A stretch of 64,000 bases of DNA from Mesorhizobium sp. (GTDB taxonomy: Bacteria; Pseudomonadota; Alphaproteobacteria; Rhizobiales; Rhizobiaceae): NCBI RefSeq assembly GCF_017306545.1, contig NZ_JAFKID010000005.1, positions 100,220-164,219 of the forward strand, written 5' to 3'. A program made the translations under genes and the position numbers. Of the stretch, positions 35,814 to 43,169 are shown piece after piece; position 1 is the stretch's first letter, and each line of letters opens with the position of its first letter. The notes beneath the pieces were generated by a model. The model was not told the origin of the DNA, made no database searches, and was given only the letters and a program-made list of their open reading frames with translations.

Positions 35814-37187
35814 TCAGGCGGCCTTGGCGACGACGCGGTTGCGGCCGCCGTCCTTGGCTTCGTAAAGCGCCAGGTCTGCGCGCTTCATCAGCCCGTCCAC
35901 GGTGTCGAGCCCCTTGAGCAGCGATGACACGCCGACACTGACGGTGACGGGTATGGTCTTGCCGTCATGGCCAATGGCGAACGGCTCGCGCTCGATCTCG
36001 GCGCGGATGCGCTCAGCCACCCGTTCGGCGATTTCGCCCTCGGTGTCGGGCATGACGACGACGAACTCCTCGCCGCCGAAGCGGCAGGCGAGATCGATGC
36101 CGCGCACGTTTTTGCGCAGGCGCCGCGCGAACTCGCGCAACACGTCGTCGCCGCCGTCATGGCCATGAGTGTCGTTGATCGACTTGAAGCGGTCGAGATC
36201 GGTGATCATCAGGGACAGCGGCCTCTTGCGCGCGACCGCGCGGTCGAACAACGTTTCGAGATGGCTGTCGAGATAACGGCGGTTGTGCAGGCCGGTCAGC
36301 CCGTCGGTGACGGCCATTTCGATGGTTTGCGTGACGCTGGCGCGAAGCTGGTCGTTGTAGCGCTTGCGGCGGATCTGTGTGCGCAGCCGGGCCGTCAGTT
36401 CCTGCTGGTCGATCGGCCGGATCAGGTAGTCGTTGATGCCGAGTTCCAGCCCCCGGATGATGCGCTCGTCCTCATGCCCGTCGGCCAGCAGGATGATCGG
36501 CATGAACCGTGTGCGGTCGAGCGAGCGCAGTTGCGAGCACAGCCGCAGCGGGTCGAACTCGGCGAAGGCGGTGGAGACAAGCACGCATTCGTAGGGCGTC
36601 TCGGCCGCCTGGAACAGCGCCGCATGCGGGTCCGGGCAGACGTCCAGTTCGGCCGTTCCGCGCAGCAGCTTGCGCATCCGCTCGGTCGAGGACGCCCGCT
36701 CGTCCACCAGAAGCACTTTCGGCGCACCGTCGCCGGACGCGAAGTTGCGGCTCAACAATTCCTCGATGCCGATGTTGCGCGTGGTCGAGGCGCGCAGCCG
36801 CAGTTCGTCGGTCAGCATCTTCAGCCGCACAAGGCTCTTCACCCGCGTCATCAGTTGCAGGTCGTTGACCGGCTTGGTGAGGAAGTCGTCGGCGCCCACT
36901 TCCAGTCCGCGAATGCGGTCGGACACCTGGTCGAGCGCGGTGATCATCACCACCGGAATGTGCGAGGTCGCCGGATCGCTCTTGATGCGACGGCAAACCT
37001 CGAAGCCGTCCATGTCGGGCATCATGACGTCGAGGAGAACGACATCGACCTTGCCGTTTTCGCAGGTTTCGAGCGCGTCGGCGCCGTTGCTCGCCGTCAA
37101 CACCTCGAAGTACTCGGCGAGCAGCCGCACTTCCAGCAGCTTCACATTGGCCGGAATGTCGTCGACGACAAGAATGCGGGCAGTCAT
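35814..37187 (-). CDS. pleD: PleD-type response regulator with diguanylate cyclase output
   Basis: This 457-residue protein makes cyclic di-GMP when phosphorylated and, in Caulobacter, drives the swarmer-to-stalked transition. Receiver 1 (~1-125) carries acceptor D53 in VVLLDVMMPDMDG. Receiver 2 (~155-280) is degenerate: the acceptor position reads VLVST and the conserved Lys is replaced (LIRPID), as in the Caulobacter adaptor receiver. The GGDEF domain has an active GGEEF motif (RFGGEEFVVVMP) and an RxxD inhibitory I-site (RGID) five residues before it. It lies 30 bases downstream of divK on the same strand. Confidence 0.95.
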   Translation of the reverse strand: MTARILVVDDIPANVKLLEVRLLAEYFEVLTASNGADALETCENGKVDVVLLDVMMPDMDGFEVCRRIKSDPATSHIPVVMITALDQVSDRIRGLEVGADDFLTKPVNDLQLMTRVKSLVRLKMLTDELRLRASTTRNIGIEELLSRNFASGDGAPKVLLVDERASSTERMRKLLRGTAELDVCPDPHAALFQAAETPYECVLVSTAFAEFDPLRLCSQLRSLDRTRFMPIILLADGHEDERIIRGLELGINDYLIRPIDQQELTARLRTQIRRKRYNDQLRASVTQTIEMAVTDGLTGLHNRRYLDSHLETLFDRAVARKRPLSLMITDLDRFKSINDTHGHDGGDDVLREFARRLRKNVRGIDLACRFGGEEFVVVMPDTEGEIAERVAERIRAEIEREPFAIGHDGKTIPVTVSVGVSSLLKGLDTVDGLMKRADLALYEAKDGGRNRVVAKAA

Positions 37188-37217
37188 CTCAAAGCACTCC
37201 GGATCGGCGGGCGGGCA

Positions 37218-37589
37218 TCAGGCGTCGCCCAGATAGGATTTGATTGTCTCGATGAAGCGCGGCACCGAAATCGGCTTGGAGATATAGGCCTCGCAGCCGC
37301 CCTGCCGAATCCGCTCCTCGTCGCCCTTCATGGCGAAGGCGGTGACGGCGATGACGGGAATGACGTGCAGGTCGTCGTCCTCCTTCAGCCATTTCGTCAC
37401 CTCCAGCCCCGAAACTTCCGGAAGCTGGATATCCATCAGGATCAGGTCAGGCCTGTGTGCGCGCGCCAGGTCGAGCGCCTCGAGCCCGTTGCGCGTGCGC
37501 ACCGTCTCGTAGCCGCTGGCTTCGATGAGGTCGCGAAAGAGCTTCATATTGAGCTCGTTGTCCTCGACGATCATGACCTTCTTCGGCAT
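37218..37589 (-). CDS. divK: Single-domain response regulator DivK
   Basis: This 123-residue receiver-only protein starts [22 protein letters not shown], with the acceptor D53 in [13 protein letters not shown] and K in YISKPI. By homology it links the kinases PleC/DivJ to CckA-CtrA cell-cycle control. ATG 37589 gives the family length. The divK-pleD order is conserved in rhizobia and Caulobacter. Confidence 0.95.
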   Translation of the reverse strand: MPKKVMIVEDNELNMKLFRDLIEASGYETVRTRNGLEALDLARAHRPDLILMDIQLPEVSGLEVTKWLKEDDDLHVIPVIAVTAFAMKGDEERIRQGGCEAYISKPISVPRFIETIKSYLGDA

Positions 37590-37815
37590 CGAATTCCCGT
37601 CCCGGCCGGCCTTCGTCCGAAAACCGCCGCATGCGCCCGCCATGCGAACGCACCAAACCCGGCTCCGAACCTACCGCAAGATCATTGACGAAACGGAAAC
37701 CGGCGGTTGAAAAGGCGCCCGATTCCCGCACGGGCCCAACTGCCGGCCTTGTCGTGTCAGATGCTTGCGGTTACTGCGAAAGGCAGACTCAATCACTCGC
37801 AAGCCAAAGGTAGTG

Positions 37816-38115
37816 ATGACGAACCAAGCGTCAATGCGCGAGGAGGCCGAAGCCGTTGCGATCCGCGCGCTCGGCTTCGTGGCTTCGGACCCGGAATTGC
37901 TGCCGCGCTTCCTCGCTTTGACCGGCATCGAGGCGTCGGCCATCCGCCGCGCCGCCGCCGAGCCCGGTTTTCTGGCTGGTGTGCTGCAATTCGTCCTGGC
38001 GCACGAGCCGACCCTGATGCGCTTCTGCGAAGAAACCGGCACGCCGCCGCCCGCCGTCGGCGCGGCGCTGAAGGCGCTGCCGGCCGGCGACGACAGCCAC
38101 GAGCGATCGATATGA
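37816..38115 (+). CDS. DUF3572 family protein
   Basis: This 99-residue protein has a start MTNQASMREEAEAVAIRALGFVASDPELLPRF and body GIEASAIRRAAAEPGFLAGVLQFVLAHE typical of the DUF3572 family. This small helical family is of unknown function and is usually found beside divK in alphaproteobacteria, as here (divergent). A 4-base overlap (ATGA) couples it to the next gene. ATG 37816 is chosen over an upstream start. Confidence 0.85.
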   Translation: MTNQASMREEAEAVAIRALGFVASDPELLPRFLALTGIEASAIRRAAAEPGFLAGVLQFVLAHEPTLMRFCEETGTPPPAVGAALKALPAGDDSHERSI

Positions 38116-38765
38116 GCGACGATCCCGAAACGCTGCGCCAGATCGAGGAACTGGCGGCCGACGACCGACCGCTGCTGGTGCTCGACGTGGACGACGTGGT
38201 GCTGGAATTCATCCGGCCGTTCCCGAAGTTCCTTGAACGGCGCGGCTTCAAGCTGACCGTCTCCTCCTTCCGGCTGACCGGCAACATCGCCGAGACGGCG
38301 AGCGGCCGGCTGATCGAGCAACCGCAGGTGACGGCGCTGCTCGACGAGTTCTTCGACGGTCAGGCCGAGTGGCAAACGGTGACGGAAGGAGCCGCCGAGG
38401 CGCTGGCTTCGCTGGAAGACCGCGTCGAGATCGTGCTTTTGACCGCCATGTTCCATCGGCACCGCGCAGCCCGGCGCGCGCATCTCGACACGCTCGGCCT
38501 GCACTATCCCCTGCTCACCACCGAGATGGCCAAGGGACCCGCCGTGGGGCGGCTGCGCGGCCTGACGCGCCGTCCTGTCGCCTTCGTCGACGACCAGCCC
38601 AACAACCTCGTTTCCGCACGCGAATCGGTGCCGGACGCCCACCTCTTTCACCTGATGGCCGACAATTCGCTGCGCGCCTTCCTGCCGCCGCTGCCGCATG
38701 ACATCATGGCCGTGCACGACTGGCGCGAGGCCAGGCCGAAGATCGCCGGGGCGCTGGGGCTGTAG
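38112..38765 (+). CDS. HAD-like hydrolase family protein
   Basis: This 217-residue protein contains the HAD motif I variant LLVLDVDDVVLEF, a motif-II-like LLTAMFHRHRA and a late acidic VAFVDDQPNN, consistent with a Mg-dependent phosphohydrolase fold. The catalytic pair in motif I reads DVDD, and the substrate is not predictable. It overlaps the DUF3572 gene by 4 bases, indicating a two-gene unit. Confidence 0.75.
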   Translation: MSDDPETLRQIEELAADDRPLLVLDVDDVVLEFIRPFPKFLERRGFKLTVSSFRLTGNIAETASGRLIEQPQVTALLDEFFDGQAEWQTVTEGAAEALASLEDRVEIVLLTAMFHRHRAARRAHLDTLGLHYPLLTTEMAKGPAVGRLRGLTRRPVAFVDDQPNNLVSARESVPDAHLFHLMADNSLRAFLPPLPHDIMAVHDWREARPKIAGALGL

Positions 38766-38782
38766 GGTCGCACCGGCGCGGC

Positions 38783-39358
38783 TCAAAGAACCAGCCGCAT
38801 CAACGGCCGCTCCGCCTTGCGCTCCGCTATCCTGCGGAAGCCGGCCGTCTCGAATACGCGCGAGGAGCCGACGAACAGGCCGATGGAGCGCGAATCCTTC
38901 GAACGGTCCATCGGGCAGGCTTCGAGCCAGCGCGCGCCGCTCTCGCGGGCAAAACCGATGCCGCCTTCCACCAGACGATGCGTGAGCCCCTGCCCGCGCG
39001 CCCTCGCACGGATGAAGAAGCAGGAGATCGCCCACACTTCCGGATCGGCTGCGTTGCCCGGTTCCAGCGGCGCCGAACCCCTGCCTTGGTTGTTCCACTC
39101 CGGCACATCGGCGCGCGGGCCGACCTGCATCCAGCCGATCGCCTGCCCGTCCTCGAAGGCAAGCAGGCCCGGCGGCGGCCCGGTCTCGATGCGCGAGCGG
39201 ATATAGTCCTTGTTGCGCTGCCGGTCGTTCTCGCGGCGCACGGCCGGCGGCAGCCGGAAATGCGTACACCAGCAGCCGTAGCAGGCGCCCTGCCTGCCGA
39301 ACAGGTCTTCGAAGGCCAGCCACAGCGCCGGCGTCACCGGCTCGACGGAAACAGCCAT
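38783..39358 (-). CDS. GNAT-family N-acetyltransferase
   Basis: This 191-residue protein has the acetyl-CoA binding signature as FFIRARARGQGLTHRLVEGGIGFAR (R/QxxGxG/A type). A cysteine-bearing N-terminal part (GACYGCWCTHFRLPP) is common in a subgroup of rhizobial GNATs with a C-rich start and unknown substrate. Its C terminus ends in a basic tail. ATG 39358 starts at MAVSVEPVTPALW; the upstream frame is antisense to dinB. It is convergent with the HAD-like gene. Confidence 0.8.
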   Translation of the reverse strand: MAVSVEPVTPALWLAFEDLFGRQGACYGCWCTHFRLPPAVRRENDRQRNKDYIRSRIETGPPPGLLAFEDGQAIGWMQVGPRADVPEWNNQGRGSAPLEPGNAADPEVWAISCFFIRARARGQGLTHRLVEGGIGFARESGARWLEACPMDRSKDSRSIGLFVGSSRVFETAGFRRIAERKAERPLMRLVL

Positions 39359-39415
39359 CGCCTCATCCTTCCAGTCGCCTTGCGGTGTTCGGTCGTGTAA
39401 ACTGGATTTGCATTT

Positions 39416-39430
39416 GTTCTCTTTATGTTC
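39416..39430 (+). promoter_or_regulatory. LexA (SOS) box of the alphaproteobacterial type upstream of dinB
   Basis: GTTC-TCTTTAT-GTTC is an exact GTTC-N7-GTTC direct repeat, the known LexA-binding form in alphaproteobacteria. It ends six bases before ATG 39437 and overlaps the more upstream candidate ATG 39425. Confidence 0.75.
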
Positions 39431-39436
39431 GCATCC

Positions 39437-40789
39437 ATGGCGATTCCTGTCAACGACCCTGAGCACGGTTTCTGTCGCGATTGCCTGAGGTTGCAGGCCG
39501 TGCGAAGCCTTCGTTGCGAGCGCTGCGGCAGCCCGCGGCTGACCCGCCACGCCGAGCTTTACCGACTGCATCTCGCCCATATCGACTGCGACGCCTTCTA
39601 TGCAGCGGTGGAAAAGCGCGACAATCCGGCGCTGAAGGACAAGCCGGTCATCATCGGCGGTGGCAAGCGCGGCGTCGTCTCGACCGCCTGCTACATCGCC
39701 CGCATCCAGGGCGTGCGCTCGGCCATGCCGATGTTCAAGGCGCTGGAAGCCTGCCCGGAAGCGGTGGTCATCAAGCCGGACATGGAAAAATACGTCCGCG
39801 TCGGACGCGAGGTGCGCGCCATGATGCAGGCGCTCACGCCGCTGGTCGAGCCGCTCTCCATCGACGAGGCCTTCCTCGACCTCGCCGGTACGGAGCGGCT
39901 GCACGGCCTGCCGCCGGCGCTGGTGCTGGCGCGCTTCGCCTTGCAGGTGGAGAAGGAGATCGGCATCACCGTTTCGGCCGGCCTCTCCTATTGCAAGTTC
40001 CTCGCCAAGGTCGCGTCCGATTTCCGCAAGCCGCGCGGCTTTTCCGTCATCGGCGAGGCGGAAGCGAAAACCTTCCTCGCCGAACAACCGGTGACGATGA
40101 TCTGGGGCGTCGGCAAGGCCTTCGCCGCCGTACTGGAGCGCGACGGTATCCGCCTGATCGGCCAGTTGCAGCGTATGGAGCGCACCGACCTGATGCGCCG
40201 CTACGGCACGATGGGCGACCGGCTCTACCATCTGGCGCGCGGCGAGGATGAGCGCCGGGTCGATCCGTCCCGCGACGCCAAGAGCGTTTCGGCCGAAACC
40301 ACCTTCGACATCGACATCGCCTCGCTGGACGATCTCGTGCCGGTGCTGCGTTCGCTGTCGGAAAAAGTTTCGGCGCGGCTGAAGAAGGCGGGCCTCGCCG
40401 GCCGCACCGTCGTGCTCAAGCTGAAATCGGCCGACTTCAAGATCCGCACCCGCAACCGCCAGCTCGGCGATCCGACCCGGTTGGCCGACCGCATCTTCTC
40501 GGTCGGGCAGGATCTCCTGCGCCGCGAAACCGATGGCACCCGTTACCGGTTGCTCGGCATCGGCGTCAGCGACATATCCGACGACGGCAAGGCCGATCCG
40601 CCCGACCTCGTCGACGTGCAGGCGCGCAAGCGCGCGCTCGCCGAAGGCGCCATCGACGCGCTGCGCGACAAGTTCGGCCGCAAGGCGGTCGAGACGGGCT
40701 ACACCTTCGGCAAGGGCCATCGCGGCCGCCCTGCCCGGCCCGACGAGGACGACGGGCCGGAAGTGCAGCACCCGTGGGAGCGCATCTGA
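39437..40789 (+). CDS. dinB: DNA polymerase IV (Y family) with N-terminal zinc-type motif
   Basis: This ~450-residue translesion polymerase copies damaged templates with low fidelity. Catalytic motifs are [12 protein letters not shown] and [12 protein letters not shown]. Thumb, fingers and little-finger regions follow ([12 protein letters not shown]...). Before the polymerase starts there is an N-terminal segment with C13, C16, C27 and C30 (CRDC...CERC), a rubredoxin-like zinc motif found in rhizobial DinB, absent in E. coli. A clear LexA box is just upstream. ATG 39437 is taken because the alternative ATG 39425 lies inside the LexA box; neither has a strong ribosome-binding site, so a leaderless mRNA is possible. 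Confidence 0.94.
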   Translation: MAIPVNDPEHGFCRDCLRLQAVRSLRCERCGSPRLTRHAELYRLHLAHIDCDAFYAAVEKRDNPALKDKPVIIGGGKRGVVSTACYIARIQGVRSAMPMFKALEACPEAVVIKPDMEKYVRVGREVRAMMQALTPLVEPLSIDEAFLDLAGTERLHGLPPALVLARFALQVEKEIGITVSAGLSYCKFLAKVASDFRKPRGFSVIGEAEAKTFLAEQPVTMIWGVGKAFAAVLERDGIRLIGQLQRMERTDLMRRYGTMGDRLYHLARGEDERRVDPSRDAKSVSAETTFDIDIASLDDLVPVLRSLSEKVSARLKKAGLAGRTVVLKLKSADFKIRTRNRQLGDPTRLADRIFSVGQDLLRRETDGTRYRLLGIGVSDISDDGKADPPDLVDVQARKRALAEGAIDALRDKFGRKAVETGYTFGKGHRGRPARPDEDDGPEVQHPWERI

Positions 40790-40817
40790 ACGCGGCGACG
40801 CGCCGGCGGCCAGGGAA

Positions 40818-41327
40818 TCACATGCGTTTCAGCTCGATCCGGCTGGTTGTTACGGCCTCGCCGGTCCTCAGATCGGTGTCGGTCGTGGTCAAGGTTATGC
40901 CGTCGTCGCCGTTTTTCTCGACCGTCATCATGGCTGTGCGGTCGCCGTTGACCGGCTTGGCCCAGGTAATGCCGAGGTTGATCGCGCTGCCCTTGCGTAC
41001 CCCGTTCAGCCCTGCGGGACCAGTGGCGGAACCGACATAGGAGCCAGAATATTTCGAACCGTTGAATTTCAGCGTCGCGCTGAAATGTCTCGAGAAAATC
41101 AGAAAGCCCCGGCAGTCGCCGTCCAATGCCAGCGAAACGGCCGTCGCTGCCGACTTGAATTTGCAGGAGACGCGGATCGTCGGAGCGGTGATACGCACCT
41201 TGACCGAGCCTTTCCCGGCCCAGTTGCCCTCCATCGACTTGAGGAAGGCCGATTCGTCGGCACGAGCCAAGCCGGTGCCGGCCATAATGCAGCCGACCAC
41301 GGCCGCAATATGCGGGATCGATCTCAA
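40818..41327 (-). CDS. Exported protein of unknown function
   Basis: This 169-residue protein has a signal peptide (IAAVVGCIMAGTGLARA) and a mature domain rich in beta strands and Gly/Thr (SMEGNWAGKGSVKVRI, KYSGSYVGSATGPAGLNG). A similar layout is seen in small rhizobial periplasmic proteins of unknown role. Two cysteines (VSCKF and GDCRG) may form a disulfide. No function can be assigned. It is convergent with dinB (28 bases between the stops). Confidence 0.65.
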   Translation of the reverse strand: MRSIPHIAAVVGCIMAGTGLARADESAFLKSMEGNWAGKGSVKVRITAPTIRVSCKFKSAATAVSLALDGDCRGFLIFSRHFSATLKFNGSKYSGSYVGSATGPAGLNGVRKGSAINLGITWAKPVNGDRTAMMTVEKNGDDGITLTTTDTDLRTGEAVTTSRIELKRM

Positions 41328-41468
41328 TGCGTTCTCCTATGCTGATTCCGAAACTACCGGGCGCAACGCGACCGGCCAAGCCCGGTTCCTTTGCGACGCG
41401 GTCCCTGGCCCATGCGAAGCGGCGCGCTAGCGATTGCGGATCGCACGCGAGCCTGTCACAGAGCGGCC

Positions 41469-42356
41469 ATGGCGCCCCAACCCTCCATCGCGAAAGCCGC
41501 CTTCTGGATGGCGCTCTCCATCGCCTCGTTCCTGACGATGTCGGTGGCGGGCCGCGAGACGACGCGCGTCCTCAACGTCTTCCAGGTGCTGGAACTGCGC
41601 TCGGCCATCGGCTGGTTCATGCTTCTGCCGGTGGTGCTGGCGACCGGCGGCTTCGCCGCGATGCGCTCGCAGCGCCTGCCGCTGCATATCGCGCGCAACG
41701 TCGTCCACTACGTCGGCCAGGGCGCCTGGCTCTATGCGCTGACGCTGATTCCGCTCGGCGTGCTGATCTCGATCGAATTCACGACGCCGATCTGGACGGC
41801 GATCCTCGCCGTCGCCTTCCTCGGCGAGCGGCTCGGCAAGGCCCGCATCGCCTCCATCGTGCTGGGCTTGATCGGCGTCGTCATCATCGTCAGGCCGAGT
41901 GCCGGAACGATCAATCCCGGCCACCTGATGGTGCTGGGCGCCGCCGTCTGCTTCGGCATCTCGCTGGTGATGGTGAAATCGCTGACGCGCACCGACAGCG
42001 TCGTGCGCATCATCTTCTGGATGCTGATCGTGCAGTCGGCCATCGGCCTCGTTCCCGCCCTCTATGAATGGCAGAACCCGCCGCTCAGCCTGTGGCCGTG
42101 GATTCTGGTCATCGCCTTCACCGGTTCGGCGTCGCATCTGTGTCTGGCGCGGGCGCTCGCTTATGCGGACGCCACGCTGATCTCGCCGATGGATTTCCTG
42201 CGCGTTCCGCTCTCGGCCCTGCTCGGCTGGGCGCTTTACGCCGAACGGATCGACACCTTCACCGCGCTGGGCGCCGCCCTCATCCTGTGCGGCAACCTGC
42301 TCAACCTGCCGAGGCGCAGGCCGCGTCCGGCGGAAGCGGTGGCGGCAGGCCCCTGA
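41469..42356 (+). CDS. DMT superfamily (EamA) transporter
   Basis: This 295-residue inner-membrane protein has about ten hydrophobic helices in two EamA repeats (start ...AFWMALSIASFLTMSVAGRETT, mid EFTTPIWTAILAVAFLGERLG, and LVMVKSLTRTDSVVRIIF). The paired GER/EYA-type acidic motifs near the end of each repeat are typical of metabolite exporters. The substrate is unknown. ATG 41469 is chosen, since the preceding residues are outside the fold. It converges with the channel gene (9 bases between the stops). Confidence 0.85.
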   Translation: MAPQPSIAKAAFWMALSIASFLTMSVAGRETTRVLNVFQVLELRSAIGWFMLLPVVLATGGFAAMRSQRLPLHIARNVVHYVGQGAWLYALTLIPLGVLISIEFTTPIWTAILAVAFLGERLGKARIASIVLGLIGVVIIVRPSAGTINPGHLMVLGAAVCFGISLVMVKSLTRTDSVVRIIFWMLIVQSAIGLVPALYEWQNPPLSLWPWILVIAFTGSASHLCLARALAYADATLISPMDFLRVPLSALLGWALYAERIDTFTALGAALILCGNLLNLPRRRPRPAEAVAAGP

Positions 42357-42365
42357 CCGCCAGGT

Positions 42366-43169
42366 TCACCGGCCTTCGTCGGGAATGTTGAGGATATGGC
42401 CGCAGGCCTTGCAGTGCACGGCATCCGGCTCATGTCGCGACAGGCCGCATTGCGGGCACGGAAAGTAGACCTTGTAGGGCCGGAAGATCGCCTGCGCCAG
42501 CCGCACGAACAGCGAAATGCCGATCAGCATGGTGACGATGGCCGTCAGCTTGCCCGCCACGCCCGGCAGCACCAGATCGCCGAAGCCGGTCGTGGTGATG
42601 GTCGCGACGGTGAAATACATCGCATCGACATAGCCGGCGATGCCCGCGCCGGTGCGGAAGAAGAAGGTGTAGACGAAACCCGTCACCACCAGCAGGAAAG
42701 TGACGAGGTTGACGACGGCATGGCTGGCTTCGCGCCATTCGCGCACCTTCGCCTGCCGGAAATGCCGCCACGGCGCGCCGCTGCGCGACAGCGACCATAG
42801 CCTGAGGATGCGCAGGAAGCCGAGATTGGCGAGCGCCATCGGAAACAGCAGCGTAACGAGAATGAACACGTCCACCCAGGTGGCCGGCTGCTTCAGCAGC
42901 CTCAGCGGATCGTTGGAGGCGAGCAGCCGCGCACCGAGATCGGCGGCGACGAGCGCCGCCACCGCATAGTCCAGCCACAGGAAGGATCGCGTTTCCTGCA
43001 AGACAGGCGTGGCGATGAAGAAGGCGATGATCGCCAGGTCGACGATGATGGCCGCGATCTGGAAGCGGAACGCCGCCGGCGACGCGCCATGATAGAGCCG
43101 GCGCAGGATGTCGCGCAACCGCGCCAGGCCGGTCAGTTCCTCCTGCCCGGTCCGGTCGGCGCCGGTCAC
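42366..43169 (-). CDS. Ion channel with zinc-ribbon tail
   Basis: This 267-residue protein resembles tetrameric potassium channels: helices near residues 38-60 and 75-95, then a pore domain with filter TTTGFGDL between two helices. The filter differs from the classical TVGYGD but retains GFGD. The C terminus carries two CxxC motifs (CPQC and CKAC), which suggest a small zinc ribbon. The start appears to be GTG 43169, overlapping the stop of dnaE by 4 bases (GTGA), so it is likely made from the dnaE transcript. Ion selectivity is inferred only. Confidence 0.75.
   Translation of the reverse strand: MTGADRTGQEELTGLARLRDILRRLYHGASPAAFRFQIAAIIVDLAIIAFFIATPVLQETRSFLWLDYAVAALVAADLGARLLASNDPLRLLKQPATWVDVFILVTLLFPMALANLGFLRILRLWSLSRSGAPWRHFRQAKVREWREASHAVVNLVTFLLVVTGFVYTFFFRTGAGIAGYVDAMYFTVATITTTGFGDLVLPGVAGKLTAIVTMLIGISLFVRLAQAIFRPYKVYFPCPQCGLSRHEPDAVHCKACGHILNIPDEGR

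Noticed and set aside
38783-40771. A 662-codon minus-strand frame spanning the GNAT gene and dinB
   Set aside because: Only its last 191 codons match a protein family (GNAT). The rest is antisense to dinB, so the start was placed at 39358.
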